Source: an uncultured bacterium (GTDB taxonomy: Bacteria > Planctomycetota > UBA1135 > GCA-002686595). From it: 15,436 nt of DNA. Each line of letters starts with the position of its first letter. Within the stretch, counting starts at the first letter, position 1. Location of the stretch: assembly GCA_913058555.1 (NCBI GenBank), contig CAJXRJ010000088.1, positions 1 through 15,436 of the forward strand. The letters run 5' to 3'. Position numbers and translations under genes: made by a program. The notes under the pieces are model-generated. The model did no database searches, was not told the origin of the DNA, and was given only the letters and a program-made list of their open reading frames with translations. Below, in pieces: positions 1 to 7,128 of the stretch.

Positions 1-43
1 TCATGCCTAGTCTCGTGGGCTCGGAGATGTGTATAAGAGACAG
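1..43 (+). other. Untrimmed Nextera i7-side sequencing adapter
   Basis: This is not genomic DNA. Position 1 is the last base of the P7 arm, 2-9 (CATGCCTA) matches from memory the i7 index N706, and 10-43 is the Nextera read-2 adapter ending in the 19-bp Tn5 mosaic end at 25-43 (AGATGTGTATAAGAGACAG). The biological insert starts at 44. Reading frames that start inside the mosaic end give the artefact peptides MYKRQ and MCIRDR, so any protein beginning that way here is spurious. Confidence 0.98.
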
Positions 44-904
44 GTGCAGGGACGTAACCTGGGAGTCCGGGCACGGGTTGGCGAAGTCGATCGGGTGCCA
101 GATGCCATTCTGGGCGAGGCATTCACACGAGTTGAAGTCCCACCCAAAGAACGCGTTGATGGTGAGGGTGATCTTGCGCAGGCGATCGAGGTCGGCCTGG
201 GGCAAGTGCGTGTGCTCCTGGGTGTAGCGTTCGTGAAGGGGCGCCGACGGGTCGTACTCGATGATGCGCACGTCCGGCCCGATGCCGACGCAGCGCACGA
301 AGTTGTCGTGGGGCAGGACGCCGTTCTGCAGATGCATCACGAACTTGCCGCTCTCGTCGTAGGCCTTTGTCAGCTCCTCGGCGTTGTCCACTTTGGTCAC
401 GCCGACCCAGCCGCCCCCGTCGTAGGGCTTCATGAACATTGGATAGCCAACCTTCTCCCCGAGGTCCTCGAGGTTGAAGAGCCGGGCGTAGCGCTCCAGG
501 GTCGGGGCTAGATCCGGCGACTCGTCGTATTCCTTGGGCGGCACGAGCCACGTTCCAGGGATCGGCATGCCCAGGCGCATCATCGCGCAGTACGACGTCT
601 GCTTCTCCATGGACTGCACGGTCCACGGATTGTTGAGGACATAGAGGTCGTCCATGATGACGGCCTTCTTGATCCACTCGCGCGTGCTGGCGTACCAATG
701 GGTCAATCGATCCAAGACCACGTCGTACTCGACGGGTTGCTTGAGATCGAATGGCTCGATCGTGACGCGACTGACATCGAAACGGATGTCGTCGCCGCCA
801 ATTCGGAGTGTCGGATCCCAACGGCGGAGGATTCCCTCAAAGCATCGGGGCCAGCAGAGGTCAGCCCCGAGGGACAAACCGATGCGTCTTGTGATTTCAG
901 CCAT
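44..904 (-). CDS. ATP-grasp domain protein C, 3'-truncated by the contig end
   Basis: Partial gene of 287 residues, open without a stop down to the adapter boundary, so its C-terminus is missing. The frame carries ATP-grasp features: a first ATP-binding strand at about residues 151-168 (VGYPMFMKPYDGGGWVGV, with K159 as the likely ATP-contacting lysine), a charged central region, and a late segment at about 258-282 (NSCECLAQNGIWHPIDFANP, then CPDS) where the metal-binding acidic and Asn residues of this fold usually lie. The family catalyses ATP-dependent ligation of a carboxylate to an amine or similar nucleophile through an acyl-phosphate. The substrate is unknown. It differs from the other three ATP-grasp proteins nearby: it lacks their RDK..MK and HMEWF motifs, so it is a separate subfamily. 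The ATG at 904 lies 4 nt after the stop of the esterase gene, making it the last visible gene of the five-gene operon. No strong ribosome-binding site is visible; translational coupling is likely. Sure of the fold, unsure of the function. Confidence 0.85.
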
Positions 905-908
905 CGGA

Positions 909-2051
909 CTATTCGTACACCATCCAAAGGGGACCGGGGAAAAGCCAGGTGAGCCCGACGCGCAGTTGGTCGCGCCAGTTCTCCCAGTTGTGGCCGTCCT
1001 GGGATTCCACCAGGCTGGCCTCCGCACCCACGCTGCGCAGCATCGGCAGCATCGAGCGGTTGTAGACGATTAGAGACTCGTAGGTACCGCAGGAAAGGAA
1101 CACACGCTCCGCGGGCTTCCGGGGCTTCTTGCGGAAGCCGTTCACGAACTCGACCACGGGATCAAAGAGAGGGCCCCGGCCATGGGGCCCGATGTCCGTG
1201 AAGGCGAACGAGCCCGACTGCAGGAACAACTTGTCGAAGACGCCAGGGAACGTGAGCCCCGCATGCAGCGACGCGACCGCACCGAAGCTCGCCCCCATCA
1301 GGGCCCGCTCGGAGGGGCCCTCGAGGAGCGAGAATTCGTCCTCCATGAGCTTCACCAACTCGTGGCACACAAACCGCGCGTGCTTCTCGCTGGCCGCGTA
1401 CTCCTCGATTCGATTCGGGGACTGTGTGCAGCAAACGACGATCGGCGGGATCTCTTGGCGGTCGATCAGATTGTCGAGCACGCGAGCGAGGCCGGTGAAC
1501 TCCAGGTAGTCGAGGCCGTCATGGCACACCAGCAAGGGGTAGCGGCGCGTCTCCCGGTAGCGCGGTGGCAGGTAGATCGACAGGGGGCGGACGTCGCCAA
1601 ACGTCTCGCTCTTCAGTTGACGTTCGAGCACTTTCCCGTGGCGCTTGGCGCGGTCCTCGACGGCCCACCATGGCTCGACATAGTTGGGTCCCGTGGCCAC
1701 GGAGTTCGCGCCGAAGGGATCCCTGGCTAGCTGGTCATTGAGGGGGTCTTTCAGGAGGCGCTGCTGGCCACCACTCGCCACCTCGAGCTTGTACTCGACC
1801 CGGGCCGTGTCCTGGATCTCGATTTCGAGGGTCCAGACGTCCGAGTGCACACAGTGGAAGGGCACCGCCGACTCAAGCGAGAAGATCCAGTAGTGCAGCC
1901 GCACTTCGTCCGCCGGGCCCACGTAGACGAACAGCGCCCGGTTGCCCTCGACAAAGGGAAATTGAAGGCCCGTGAGGGCCGCTGCTCCAATCTCTTGGAT
2001 CCGCACCTGCAGTGCGTCGATCGTGATGTCAGTCATGGTCTGGCTAGTCAT
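909..2051 (-). CDS. Fes/enterochelin-esterase-like alpha/beta hydrolase
   Basis: A 380-residue protein of the putative esterase family (Pfam Esterase; COG2382-like). Residues about 30-125 form a beta-rich N-terminal domain resembling the immunoglobulin-like early-set domain in front of Fes-type esterases, and about 150-372 the alpha/beta hydrolase. The nucleophile elbow is G253-A-S255-F-G257 and the catalytic histidine is probably H354 in DGHNWENWRDQL, a typical ending of this family; the acid could be E325 or a nearby residue. The start chosen, ATG at 2051, overlaps the stop of the upstream peptidase gene as ATGA; in-frame starts further upstream would lie deep inside that gene in an Arg/Gly-rich, non-conserved stretch. 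No signal peptide is seen, so it should be cytoplasmic. Family members cleave siderophore or other small-molecule esters. Being embedded among ATP-grasp ligase genes points to a substrate made by that pathway rather than a siderophore, since no siderophore genes are visible. Confidence 0.9.
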   Translation of the reverse strand: MTSQTMTDITIDALQVRIQEIGAAALTGLQFPFVEGNRALFVYVGPADEVRLHYWIFSLESAVPFHCVHSDVWTLEIEIQDTARVEYKLEVASGGQQRLLKDPLNDQLARDPFGANSVATGPNYVEPWWAVEDRAKRHGKVLERQLKSETFGDVRPLSIYLPPRYRETRRYPLLVCHDGLDYLEFTGLARVLDNLIDRQEIPPIVVCCTQSPNRIEEYAASEKHARFVCHELVKLMEDEFSLLEGPSERALMGASFGAVASLHAGLTFPGVFDKLFLQSGSFAFTDIGPHGRGPLFDPVVEFVNGFRKKPRKPAERVFLSCGTYESLIVYNRSMLPMLRSVGAEASLVESQDGHNWENWRDQLRVGLTWLFPGPLWMVYE

Positions 2052-3049
2052 GCCCGTGCACCCTGTGCTGATTCCCCTTGGGCTGATTCCCCTTGGGCGG
2101 GCGCCACCACCGAGCCGTCCACCGCCAGTACGCGGGCTTTCCCGTCGAATGCCCAGCCTGCGCCGGAGGACACCACACACTCGCCGCCGTCCAGAGCCAC
2201 GGAAATGGACCCTTCCCCCATGCGCCGGGCGAGAAGAGCGACGCGGGCCCCATCCTCCAAGTCCAGGCGAGATCCCGCGTGGGGAAGCGCCGTGATGCCC
2301 TTCGCGATCCCAAAGCCGGGACCATGGAGCTCCGCGTCCCCAGCGCCCTGGGGCGGCGAATCGTGGAAGAGGAGGATGCGCTCGGTCAGGACCATTGCCC
2401 CGGCGGACCAGCCCACGATCGCGGCGCTCTCCGGAAGGGCGTCAAGCACACCAAAGAGACGCATGCGGTTGTACAGGATGCCGACGTGCCCGCCGGCCAC
2501 CAGGCACGCGCCCGCCTGGGCCACCCGCTCCGCGACCTCTTCCGCTTTCGCACGGACGGCGTCGCGCTTCCGGATGGCGTCGAAAACCTCGTCGTTCACC
2601 TCGGTGACGCGGTCGAGGTGATTCTGGTCGAGGGCGCGAAGCGCTTCGAATGCGGGGTTCAGTGCTGGCCCCACAAGATCGTTGGGGCGGCCGGGATCGG
2701 TTTCCGCGAGGAGCTTGCGGAGCGCGCCCAGCTCAGCGCTCAACCGGATCCTGTAGATCCGGGAGAGCTCTTGCATGCGGTCGTAGCGCACGAACATCTG
2801 GGCCCGGAGCTGTGCGTCCTCTTCGAAGGCCGCCTCGCACGCGGGCCAGAGCCCAAGGTTCTGAACCTTGCTGCCGATGTGGGCCTCCAGCTCGCTCGTT
2901 TCTGCTTCCCGTTCTTCCCAGCCAGCGGCCACAAGAACGATCGGCCCTTTGGCTCCGATGCCCTCTAGGGCGGAGCTCAGGGTCGGCGTGGTGTGCTGGG
3001 GACCGAGCAGCGCAATGGGACGCGTGGTGGTCAAAGTAGCGGCACTCAT
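2048..3049 (-). CDS. Peptidase S51 / cyanophycinase-like (class I amidotransferase fold) protein
   Basis: A 333-residue protein. An N-terminal strand region (11-42) and a C-terminal half with a GG turn (186-187, VAGGHVG) and the nucleophile elbow G213-W-S215-A-G-A218 match the S51 family (peptidase E, cyanophycinase), whose serine lies in G-x-S-A-G-A. H257 in ALPHAGS is a candidate catalytic histidine. Known members cleave after Asp in dipeptides or degrade cyanophycin (poly-Asp-Arg). Residues about 45-180 are a charged, mostly helical segment much longer than the corresponding part of ordinary S51 enzymes, so this is a divergent type and substrate transfer by homology is unsafe. The C-terminus carries an Ala-Gln-Gly-Glu-Ser repeat. 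The ATG at 3049 shares one base with the stop of the upstream ligase (TGATG); a GTG at 3061 would add MRDL and is less likely. No signal peptide. It lies in the ATP-grasp operon and may hydrolyse that pathway's amide product. Confidence 0.85.
   Translation of the reverse strand: MSAATLTTTRPIALLGPQHTTPTLSSALEGIGAKGPIVLVAAGWEEREAETSELEAHIGSKVQNLGLWPACEAAFEEDAQLRAQMFVRYDRMQELSRIYRIRLSAELGALRKLLAETDPGRPNDLVGPALNPAFEALRALDQNHLDRVTEVNDEVFDAIRKRDAVRAKAEEVAERVAQAGACLVAGGHVGILYNRMRLFGVLDALPESAAIVGWSAGAMVLTERILLFHDSPPQGAGDAELHGPGFGIAKGITALPHAGSRLDLEDGARVALLARRMGEGSISVALDGGECVVSSGAGWAFDGKARVLAVDGSVVAPAQGESAQGESAQGARA
2067..2096 (-). repeat. Perfect 2 x 15-bp tandem repeat in the peptidase gene's 3' end
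   Basis: The unit GCTGATTCCCCTTGG (plus strand) occurs twice in a row, at 2067-2081 and 2082-2096, and the next bases begin a third copy. It encodes the repeated pentapeptide AQGES near the C-terminus of the S51-like protein. As the unit is a multiple of three, copy-number change would keep the frame. It is most likely slippage in a disordered tail. Confidence 0.9.
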
Positions 3050-4296
3050 CAGGTCGCGCACTCAATTCGTACGTCACGGGAGAGTCGGTCAGCGAGCTCG
3101 ATCGTCTCGCCAAGGTCCATATGCCTCACCACCATCCAGCCGTCGCCGGTGACCACTTGGGTCCAGTCGCGGCGGGCGGAGCCAACGGGGACGAGATCCA
3201 CCACGGGGATGTGCTCTCCGTGCTCCGCCAAGATCCTGTCGAGGCCGTGCACGCTCGTAATGATCTTGCCCGGGCCCGTGGCCCGCTTGAAGACGAGCGC
3301 GGCGTTGAAGTGCTTGGCCATGGATTGCTCGGTGCGGCCGTGGGTGATGGCCTCGGCCCAGAGCTGAAAGACGTCCCCTTCACAGGACCAGTTCATGCCG
3401 TGGGAGAGCCGTCCACCCGGGGCGCGGGCGCCCACCTCACCGAAGATGGCCTCGCCGTTCTTGGACGATCGAAACCATTCCATGTGGGCCATGCCGGTCT
3501 CGAGCCCCAGGGCCTTCAGGGCCTTGCGCCCAAGCTCGACGCCGGGGGCGATGTCCGGTTGGCGGATATCGGAGAGGCAAATGGCCTGGGGGCTGATCCA
3601 TGGATTCTGCCGGGCCACCAACGGCTTTGGCCGGTACCAGGCGACGTTCTCGAAGAGCGTTTCGCCGCCACTGAGAATGGCGTCATAGGTGAACTCATCG
3701 CCTTCGATGAACTCCTCGACGCTCACCTCCGGCACGTGCCGAATGGCCCCGAGGGCCTGCTCGAGCTCCTCGTCCGAACGCAGCACGTAGGTATCGGCGG
3801 AGCCGGCTCCGTCGATTGGCTTGACGATGACCGGGTAGCCGATCTTCTCGGCTGCGTCACGCACCTCTTCGCCGCTGCTGGCACGGTAGTGGTGCGGCGT
3901 GCGGATGCCGGCCGCGTCCAGGCGCGACTTCATGGTCTCCTTGTCCCGGAAGGCCTTGGCCTGGTCGACATTGAGCCCCTGGACACCGAAGGCCTCGCGC
4001 ATGCGTGCGGCAAGCACGACGCCAGGCTCCCATAGGCACTCGACCCGATGTAGCGAGCGTACGCCCAGGCCCTTGAGCCACTCGCGCGTCGACTGCACCA
4101 CTTCTTCTTCGCGCCAAAGGTTCGGCACCACGTGGAGCTCGTCCACGGCCTCGCGGACGCCGGGCTCCATGGAGGAAGGGTGCTGGTCCCCCACGGCGAG
4201 CACGCGCACCCCGGGCAGCGCGTGCAGCGCCTGGGTGAAGTGACCGTTATCCGCCGGGAACGACGGACTGATCAGCAGAACATCGAGGTTCGTCAC
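3049..4296 (-). CDS. ATP-grasp carboxylate-amine ligase B
   Basis: A 415-residue protein with a complete ATP-grasp layout: an N-terminal Rossmann-like preATP-grasp domain (about 1-110), the motif RDKETMK at 117-123 leading into the ATP-grasp fold, K159-P in the first binding strand (VIVKPIDGAGSADT, 156-169), the second binding segment EEFIEGDEF (194-202), HMEWF (271-275), and the metal-binding end motif E287-V-G-A-R291. This E-x-x-x-R form without the common Asn resembles PurK/PurT and amino-acid ligases of the BacD type. The family forms an acyl-phosphate and couples it to an amine. The substrate is unknown. Translation starts at a GTG (4296) overlapping the stop of ligase A by four bases (GTGA), with a GGAG 8 nt upstream; no ATG fits the N-terminal strand as well. 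It shares most motifs with ligases A and D, indicating duplication. Cytoplasmic, no membrane segment. Confidence 0.9.
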   Translation of the reverse strand: MTNLDVLLISPSFPADNGHFTQALHALPGVRVLAVGDQHPSSMEPGVREAVDELHVVPNLWREEEVVQSTREWLKGLGVRSLHRVECLWEPGVVLAARMREAFGVQGLNVDQAKAFRDKETMKSRLDAAGIRTPHHYRASSGEEVRDAAEKIGYPVIVKPIDGAGSADTYVLRSDEELEQALGAIRHVPEVSVEEFIEGDEFTYDAILSGGETLFENVAWYRPKPLVARQNPWISPQAICLSDIRQPDIAPGVELGRKALKALGLETGMAHMEWFRSSKNGEAIFGEVGARAPGGRLSHGMNWSCEGDVFQLWAEAITHGRTEQSMAKHFNAALVFKRATGPGKIITSVHGLDRILAEHGEHIPVVDLVPVGSARRDWTQVVTGDGWMVVRHMDLGETIELADRLSRDVRIECAT

Positions 4297-5531
4297 GGGG
4301 TGAGCTCCACTTGAAGGATCTGGACAATGCGCCGCAGGCCGTCGGCCACGGCCTGGGTGTCGGTGTCTTTGAGGATGACGTAGCCCTCGCCTTCGTAGCT
4401 AGAAGACTTCGGGCTACCCGCCGGGGGGATCTTGGCCTCGACGATCAAGTCGCCGAGCTCCTCTTTCGCCTGCGTGATGCCGTGGACCTGGTTGACACGC
4501 CCGGTGCCCTGGCCGCGCAGGTAGGCCGCGCCCGTGGAAAAGCGGCGCTCAGGAACATCGAATCGGTCGAAGCAGACGAGCTCCGCCCAGGCGCTGTACA
4601 TGTCTTTCTCGTACGCATAGGAGATGAGGCTCGTGAACTGCGCGCCCGGCGGGCGCGCCGCCACTTCGGAAATCGCGATCGAGCCATCGGCCCGGCGAAA
4701 CCATTCCATGTGCGTCATTCCCGTCACCATCCCGAGCACGTCCAGCGCCTTCGCACCAGCCGCGTGGATCTCCGCGAACTCCGGCCCGCTGATGTCCTTC
4801 GGGAGCATCACCGTCCACTGGATCCACGGGGACTCCATGACCTGAAGGGGCGTCGGCGCGTACTGGGAAATCGAGTGCATGAGGTGCTTGCCCCCCACGC
4901 TGACCGAGTCGAAGGAGAACTCCTCGCCTTGGACAAACTCCTCCAGGAGGAGCGGCTTCGCTGGGCTCGGGGGATGAGTGCGGAGCCAGCTCTCCAGGTC
5001 CTCGAGGCGTTCGACCCGGAAGGTGTCCTTCGCGCCCGCTCCAGCGGGCGGCTTGGCCACTAGCGGGAGCGTCTCTTTCGCAAAGGCCATGGCCATTGCC
5101 TTGTCCGTGGCGAGCACGTGCCGCGCACAGGGCAGGCCCGCTGCGCGGAGAGAGTCTTTCATGTGAGCCTTGTCCCGGAAGCGCTGGGCCTCGGCCGAGT
5201 CCATGCCAGGGATCCGAAGGCTCTCACGGACCTTGGCCAGGGGCACCTGGAGGGGCTCGAGGATTCCGATCAGGGCGTCGACGCGGCCACCCGTCCTGGC
5301 GCCGGCCTCGCGCACGGCAGCCTCCAGCTGGGTGGGGTCGTGCACGTCACGGCACTGCACCACGGCGCTGAACTGCCGGGAGGCCACCTCACCGGCCTTC
5401 GCCCGGAATGCCTGGACAGGCTCCTGGCAGACAATCGTTAGATGCACCCCTGGAAGGGCAGCCGCTGCGCGGACGAAGCGCAGGGTGCTTTCCAGGGCAA
5501 AAGGAGCTACGAAGACAACGGCACGATCCAT
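4293..5531 (-). CDS. ATP-grasp carboxylate-amine ligase A, first gene of the operon
   Basis: A 412-residue paralogue of ligases B and D. An N-terminal preATP-grasp domain (about 1-115) is followed by RDKAHMK (119-125), the ATP-binding strand VAKPPAGAGAKDT (158-170, K160), EEFVQGEEF (197-205), MTHMEWF (272-278) and the terminal motif E289-V-A-A-R293-P-P-G. All the residues expected for ATP and metal binding appear present, so it should be active. The N-terminal third is the least like ligase B, which in this fold is where the acceptor or carboxylate substrate is often selected, so A and B probably act on different substrates (inference). The ATG at 5531 is the first start after the divergent gap shared with glgA. 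The gene heads the five-gene minus-strand operon; its stop overlaps the GTG of ligase B. No Shine-Dalgarno is evident. The product could be a dipeptide, an amide conjugate or a small-molecule adduct. Confidence 0.9.
   Translation of the reverse strand: MDRAVVFVAPFALESTLRFVRAAAALPGVHLTIVCQEPVQAFRAKAGEVASRQFSAVVQCRDVHDPTQLEAAVREAGARTGGRVDALIGILEPLQVPLAKVRESLRIPGMDSAEAQRFRDKAHMKDSLRAAGLPCARHVLATDKAMAMAFAKETLPLVAKPPAGAGAKDTFRVERLEDLESWLRTHPPSPAKPLLLEEFVQGEEFSFDSVSVGGKHLMHSISQYAPTPLQVMESPWIQWTVMLPKDISGPEFAEIHAAGAKALDVLGMVTGMTHMEWFRRADGSIAISEVAARPPGAQFTSLISYAYEKDMYSAWAELVCFDRFDVPERRFSTGAAYLRGQGTGRVNQVHGITQAKEELGDLIVEAKIPPAGSPKSSSYEGEGYVILKDTDTQAVADGLRRIVQILQVELTP
4305..4308 (-). promoter_or_regulatory. 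Ribosome-binding site deciding the GTG start of ligase B
   Basis: GGAG on the minus strand, 8 nt before the GTG at 4296 and inside the 3' end of ligase A. With the GTGA stop/start overlap it supports this non-ATG start. It is one of the few clear Shine-Dalgarno sites in the window. Confidence 0.55.
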
Positions 5532-5582
5532 GGGCTACGAGGATAGCGATGATCGAGCCGCTCCGGTGGTAAGCTCCGTCCT
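5532..5582. promoter_or_regulatory. Divergent intergenic region between the ligase operon and glgA
   Basis: Only 51 bp separate the ATG of ligase A (minus) from the ATG of glgA (plus). The 5' signals of both units must lie here or reach into the opposing coding sequences. I see no convincing -35/-10 pair and no strong ribosome-binding site. So short a shared gap makes joint regulation of the two arms likely, but this is inferred from layout only. Confidence 0.35.
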
Positions 5583-7061
5583 ATGACCTCCCCATTGAGG
5601 ATCGTGATTGCTGCTTCCGAGTGCGCCCCCTTCGCCAAAACCGGAGGGCTAGCGGACGTGTCCGCAGCCCTCGGACGCGCCCTATGGCGCCGGGGGCACG
5701 ACGTGAGGCTGTTTTTGCCCTACTACCAAAAGGTCGATGCCTCAGGGCTCGAGACCCAAGCCGCCGGCGACGCCTTCCATCTGGATTTCCCGAATCGACG
5801 GGTGTCCTTGGAAATCCTGAAGGCGCCCCTCCCGAATTCCGAGAACGCGGCGGGCGAGCCGCTCATGGTGGAGTTCGTCAACGCCCCGGATCTCTTCGAC
5901 CGCGAGGACTTCTACACCGACGACGAGGACGAGCCGGTCCGGTGGACGGCGTTCTGCAGGGCCATATTGGAGACCTGCCAACGGACGCACTGGTCCCCCG
6001 ACATCCTGCACGCCAACGACTGGCATACGGGGCTCCTGCCCCTGCTCCTACGGGAGGGCTACAACTGGGACGACCTCTTCCACGGCACCCGCTCCCTCTT
6101 CTCCATCCACAACCTTGGCTACCAAGGGGTCTTCCCGGCTGAGTCGCTCGACGCCATGGGCCTTGGCAAGATCCGCGGGTCCTTCCATCAGGAGCGGCTC
6201 AAGGAGGGTGTCCTGAACCTCCTGGAGACCGGCATCATCCACTCCCATTGGCTCTCAACAGTGTCACGCACGTACGCCCAGGAGATCCAGACGGAGGAGC
6301 ACGGCATGGGTCTTGAGGACCTGCTCAAGAGCCGCTCGGACCACCTCGTGGGCATCGTCAACGGCGTCGACTACGGAGAATGGAGCCCCGACGTCGATCC
6401 CCATATCCCCGCGGCCTTCGGTCCCGACGACCTGTTGGGCAAGCGAATTTGCCGCGACGAGCTCCTCGAAGAGATGGGCCTCGCCCCGAATCCGACCGGC
6501 CCGGTGATCGGAATCGTCTCCCGCATGACCAGCCAGAAAGGCTTCGAACTGCTCCCCGACATCCTGCCCGTCTTCCTGCAGTCCGAAGACGTGCGACTTG
6601 TGGTCCTGGGCAGCGGCGACAAGGCCTCAGAGCGCTACTTCCAGTGGCTCCGGGATGCGCTACCGAACAAGGTTGGCGTCTACTTCGGCTACAAGAACGA
6701 ACTCTCCCACCGCATCGAAGCGGGGTCGGACATCTTCATGATGCCGTCGCGCTACGAGCCCTGCGGACTGAATCAAATGTACAGCCTGCGGTATGGCACC
6801 GTTCCCCTGGTGCGCGCCACCGGCGGGCTCGCGGATACCGTCGAGCGATGGAATCCCGAGACACGCACGGGCACAGGCTTTCGCTTCTACGAGTTCTCCA
6901 GTCAGGCGCTGCACGACACGATGAAGCACGCCCTCGAGGTCTGGAAAGACAAGGAAGCCTGGGCCGCCATGCAGAAGGCAGGCATGGAGCGCGACTTCTC
7001 CTGGGACGCGCAGGTTCGCGCCTACGAGGATCTCTACTCCGCGGTCCTCGCCGAGTTCTAA
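5583..7061 (+). CDS. glgA: Glycogen (starch) synthase, ADP-glucose type
   Basis: A 492-residue GT5 glycosyltransferase of normal family length. It transfers glucose from ADP-glucose to the non-reducing end of an alpha-1,4-glucan in the cytoplasm. The N-terminal K19-T-G-G-L binds the sugar nucleotide diphosphate; HANDWHTGL (143-151) and SIHNLGYQG (174-182) are typical GT5 blocks; the C-terminal Rossmann domain has GIVSRMTSQKG (310-320, with the Arg and Lys that contact ADP) and the retaining-GT4/5 motif YE392PC394GLNQMYSLRYG, followed by TGGLADTV. E392 and C394 correspond to the active-site Glu and Cys of E. coli GlgA. The ATG at 5583 gives the family's usual start just before the first beta strand. 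No other glycogen gene (glgB, glgC, glgP) is adjacent, which is unusual; the neighbours are ATP-grasp ligases on both sides. The 67-bp downstream gap to ligase D, with the same direction, suggests co-transcription. Confidence 0.97.
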   Translation: MTSPLRIVIAASECAPFAKTGGLADVSAALGRALWRRGHDVRLFLPYYQKVDASGLETQAAGDAFHLDFPNRRVSLEILKAPLPNSENAAGEPLMVEFVNAPDLFDREDFYTDDEDEPVRWTAFCRAILETCQRTHWSPDILHANDWHTGLLPLLLREGYNWDDLFHGTRSLFSIHNLGYQGVFPAESLDAMGLGKIRGSFHQERLKEGVLNLLETGIIHSHWLSTVSRTYAQEIQTEEHGMGLEDLLKSRSDHLVGIVNGVDYGEWSPDVDPHIPAAFGPDDLLGKRICRDELLEEMGLAPNPTGPVIGIVSRMTSQKGFELLPDILPVFLQSEDVRLVVLGSGDKASERYFQWLRDALPNKVGVYFGYKNELSHRIEAGSDIFMMPSRYEPCGLNQMYSLRYGTVPLVRATGGLADTVERWNPETRTGTGFRFYEFSSQALHDTMKHALEVWKDKEAWAAMQKAGMERDFSWDAQVRAYEDLYSAVLAEF

Positions 7062-7128
7062 GCCTCGCCAGCCCGCCGAACGTGACTCCCCCGCTCAACG
7101 CCTCCCACACTCCCCCACCGAGCCTCCC

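Noticed and set aside
123..821. A 232-codon minus-strand frame in the first gene
   Set aside because: It is Arg-rich and lies in a different frame from the ATP-grasp frame, which has clear motifs and runs on to the contig end.
909..2051. A siderophore (enterobactin) utilisation locus
   Set aside because: Only the Fes-like esterase would fit; no transporter, receptor, or synthesis gene is present.
2093..2968. A 291-codon plus-strand open frame opposite the S51-like gene
   Set aside because: The minus strand has the nucleophile elbow and coupled start/stop junctions; this frame has no family features.
2048..3049. Cyanophycin metabolism as the cluster's function
   Set aside because: No cyanophycin synthetase (CphA, with ATP-grasp plus Mur-ligase domains) is present; the S51-like protein is divergent and none of the four ATP-grasp proteins has a Mur-ligase domain.
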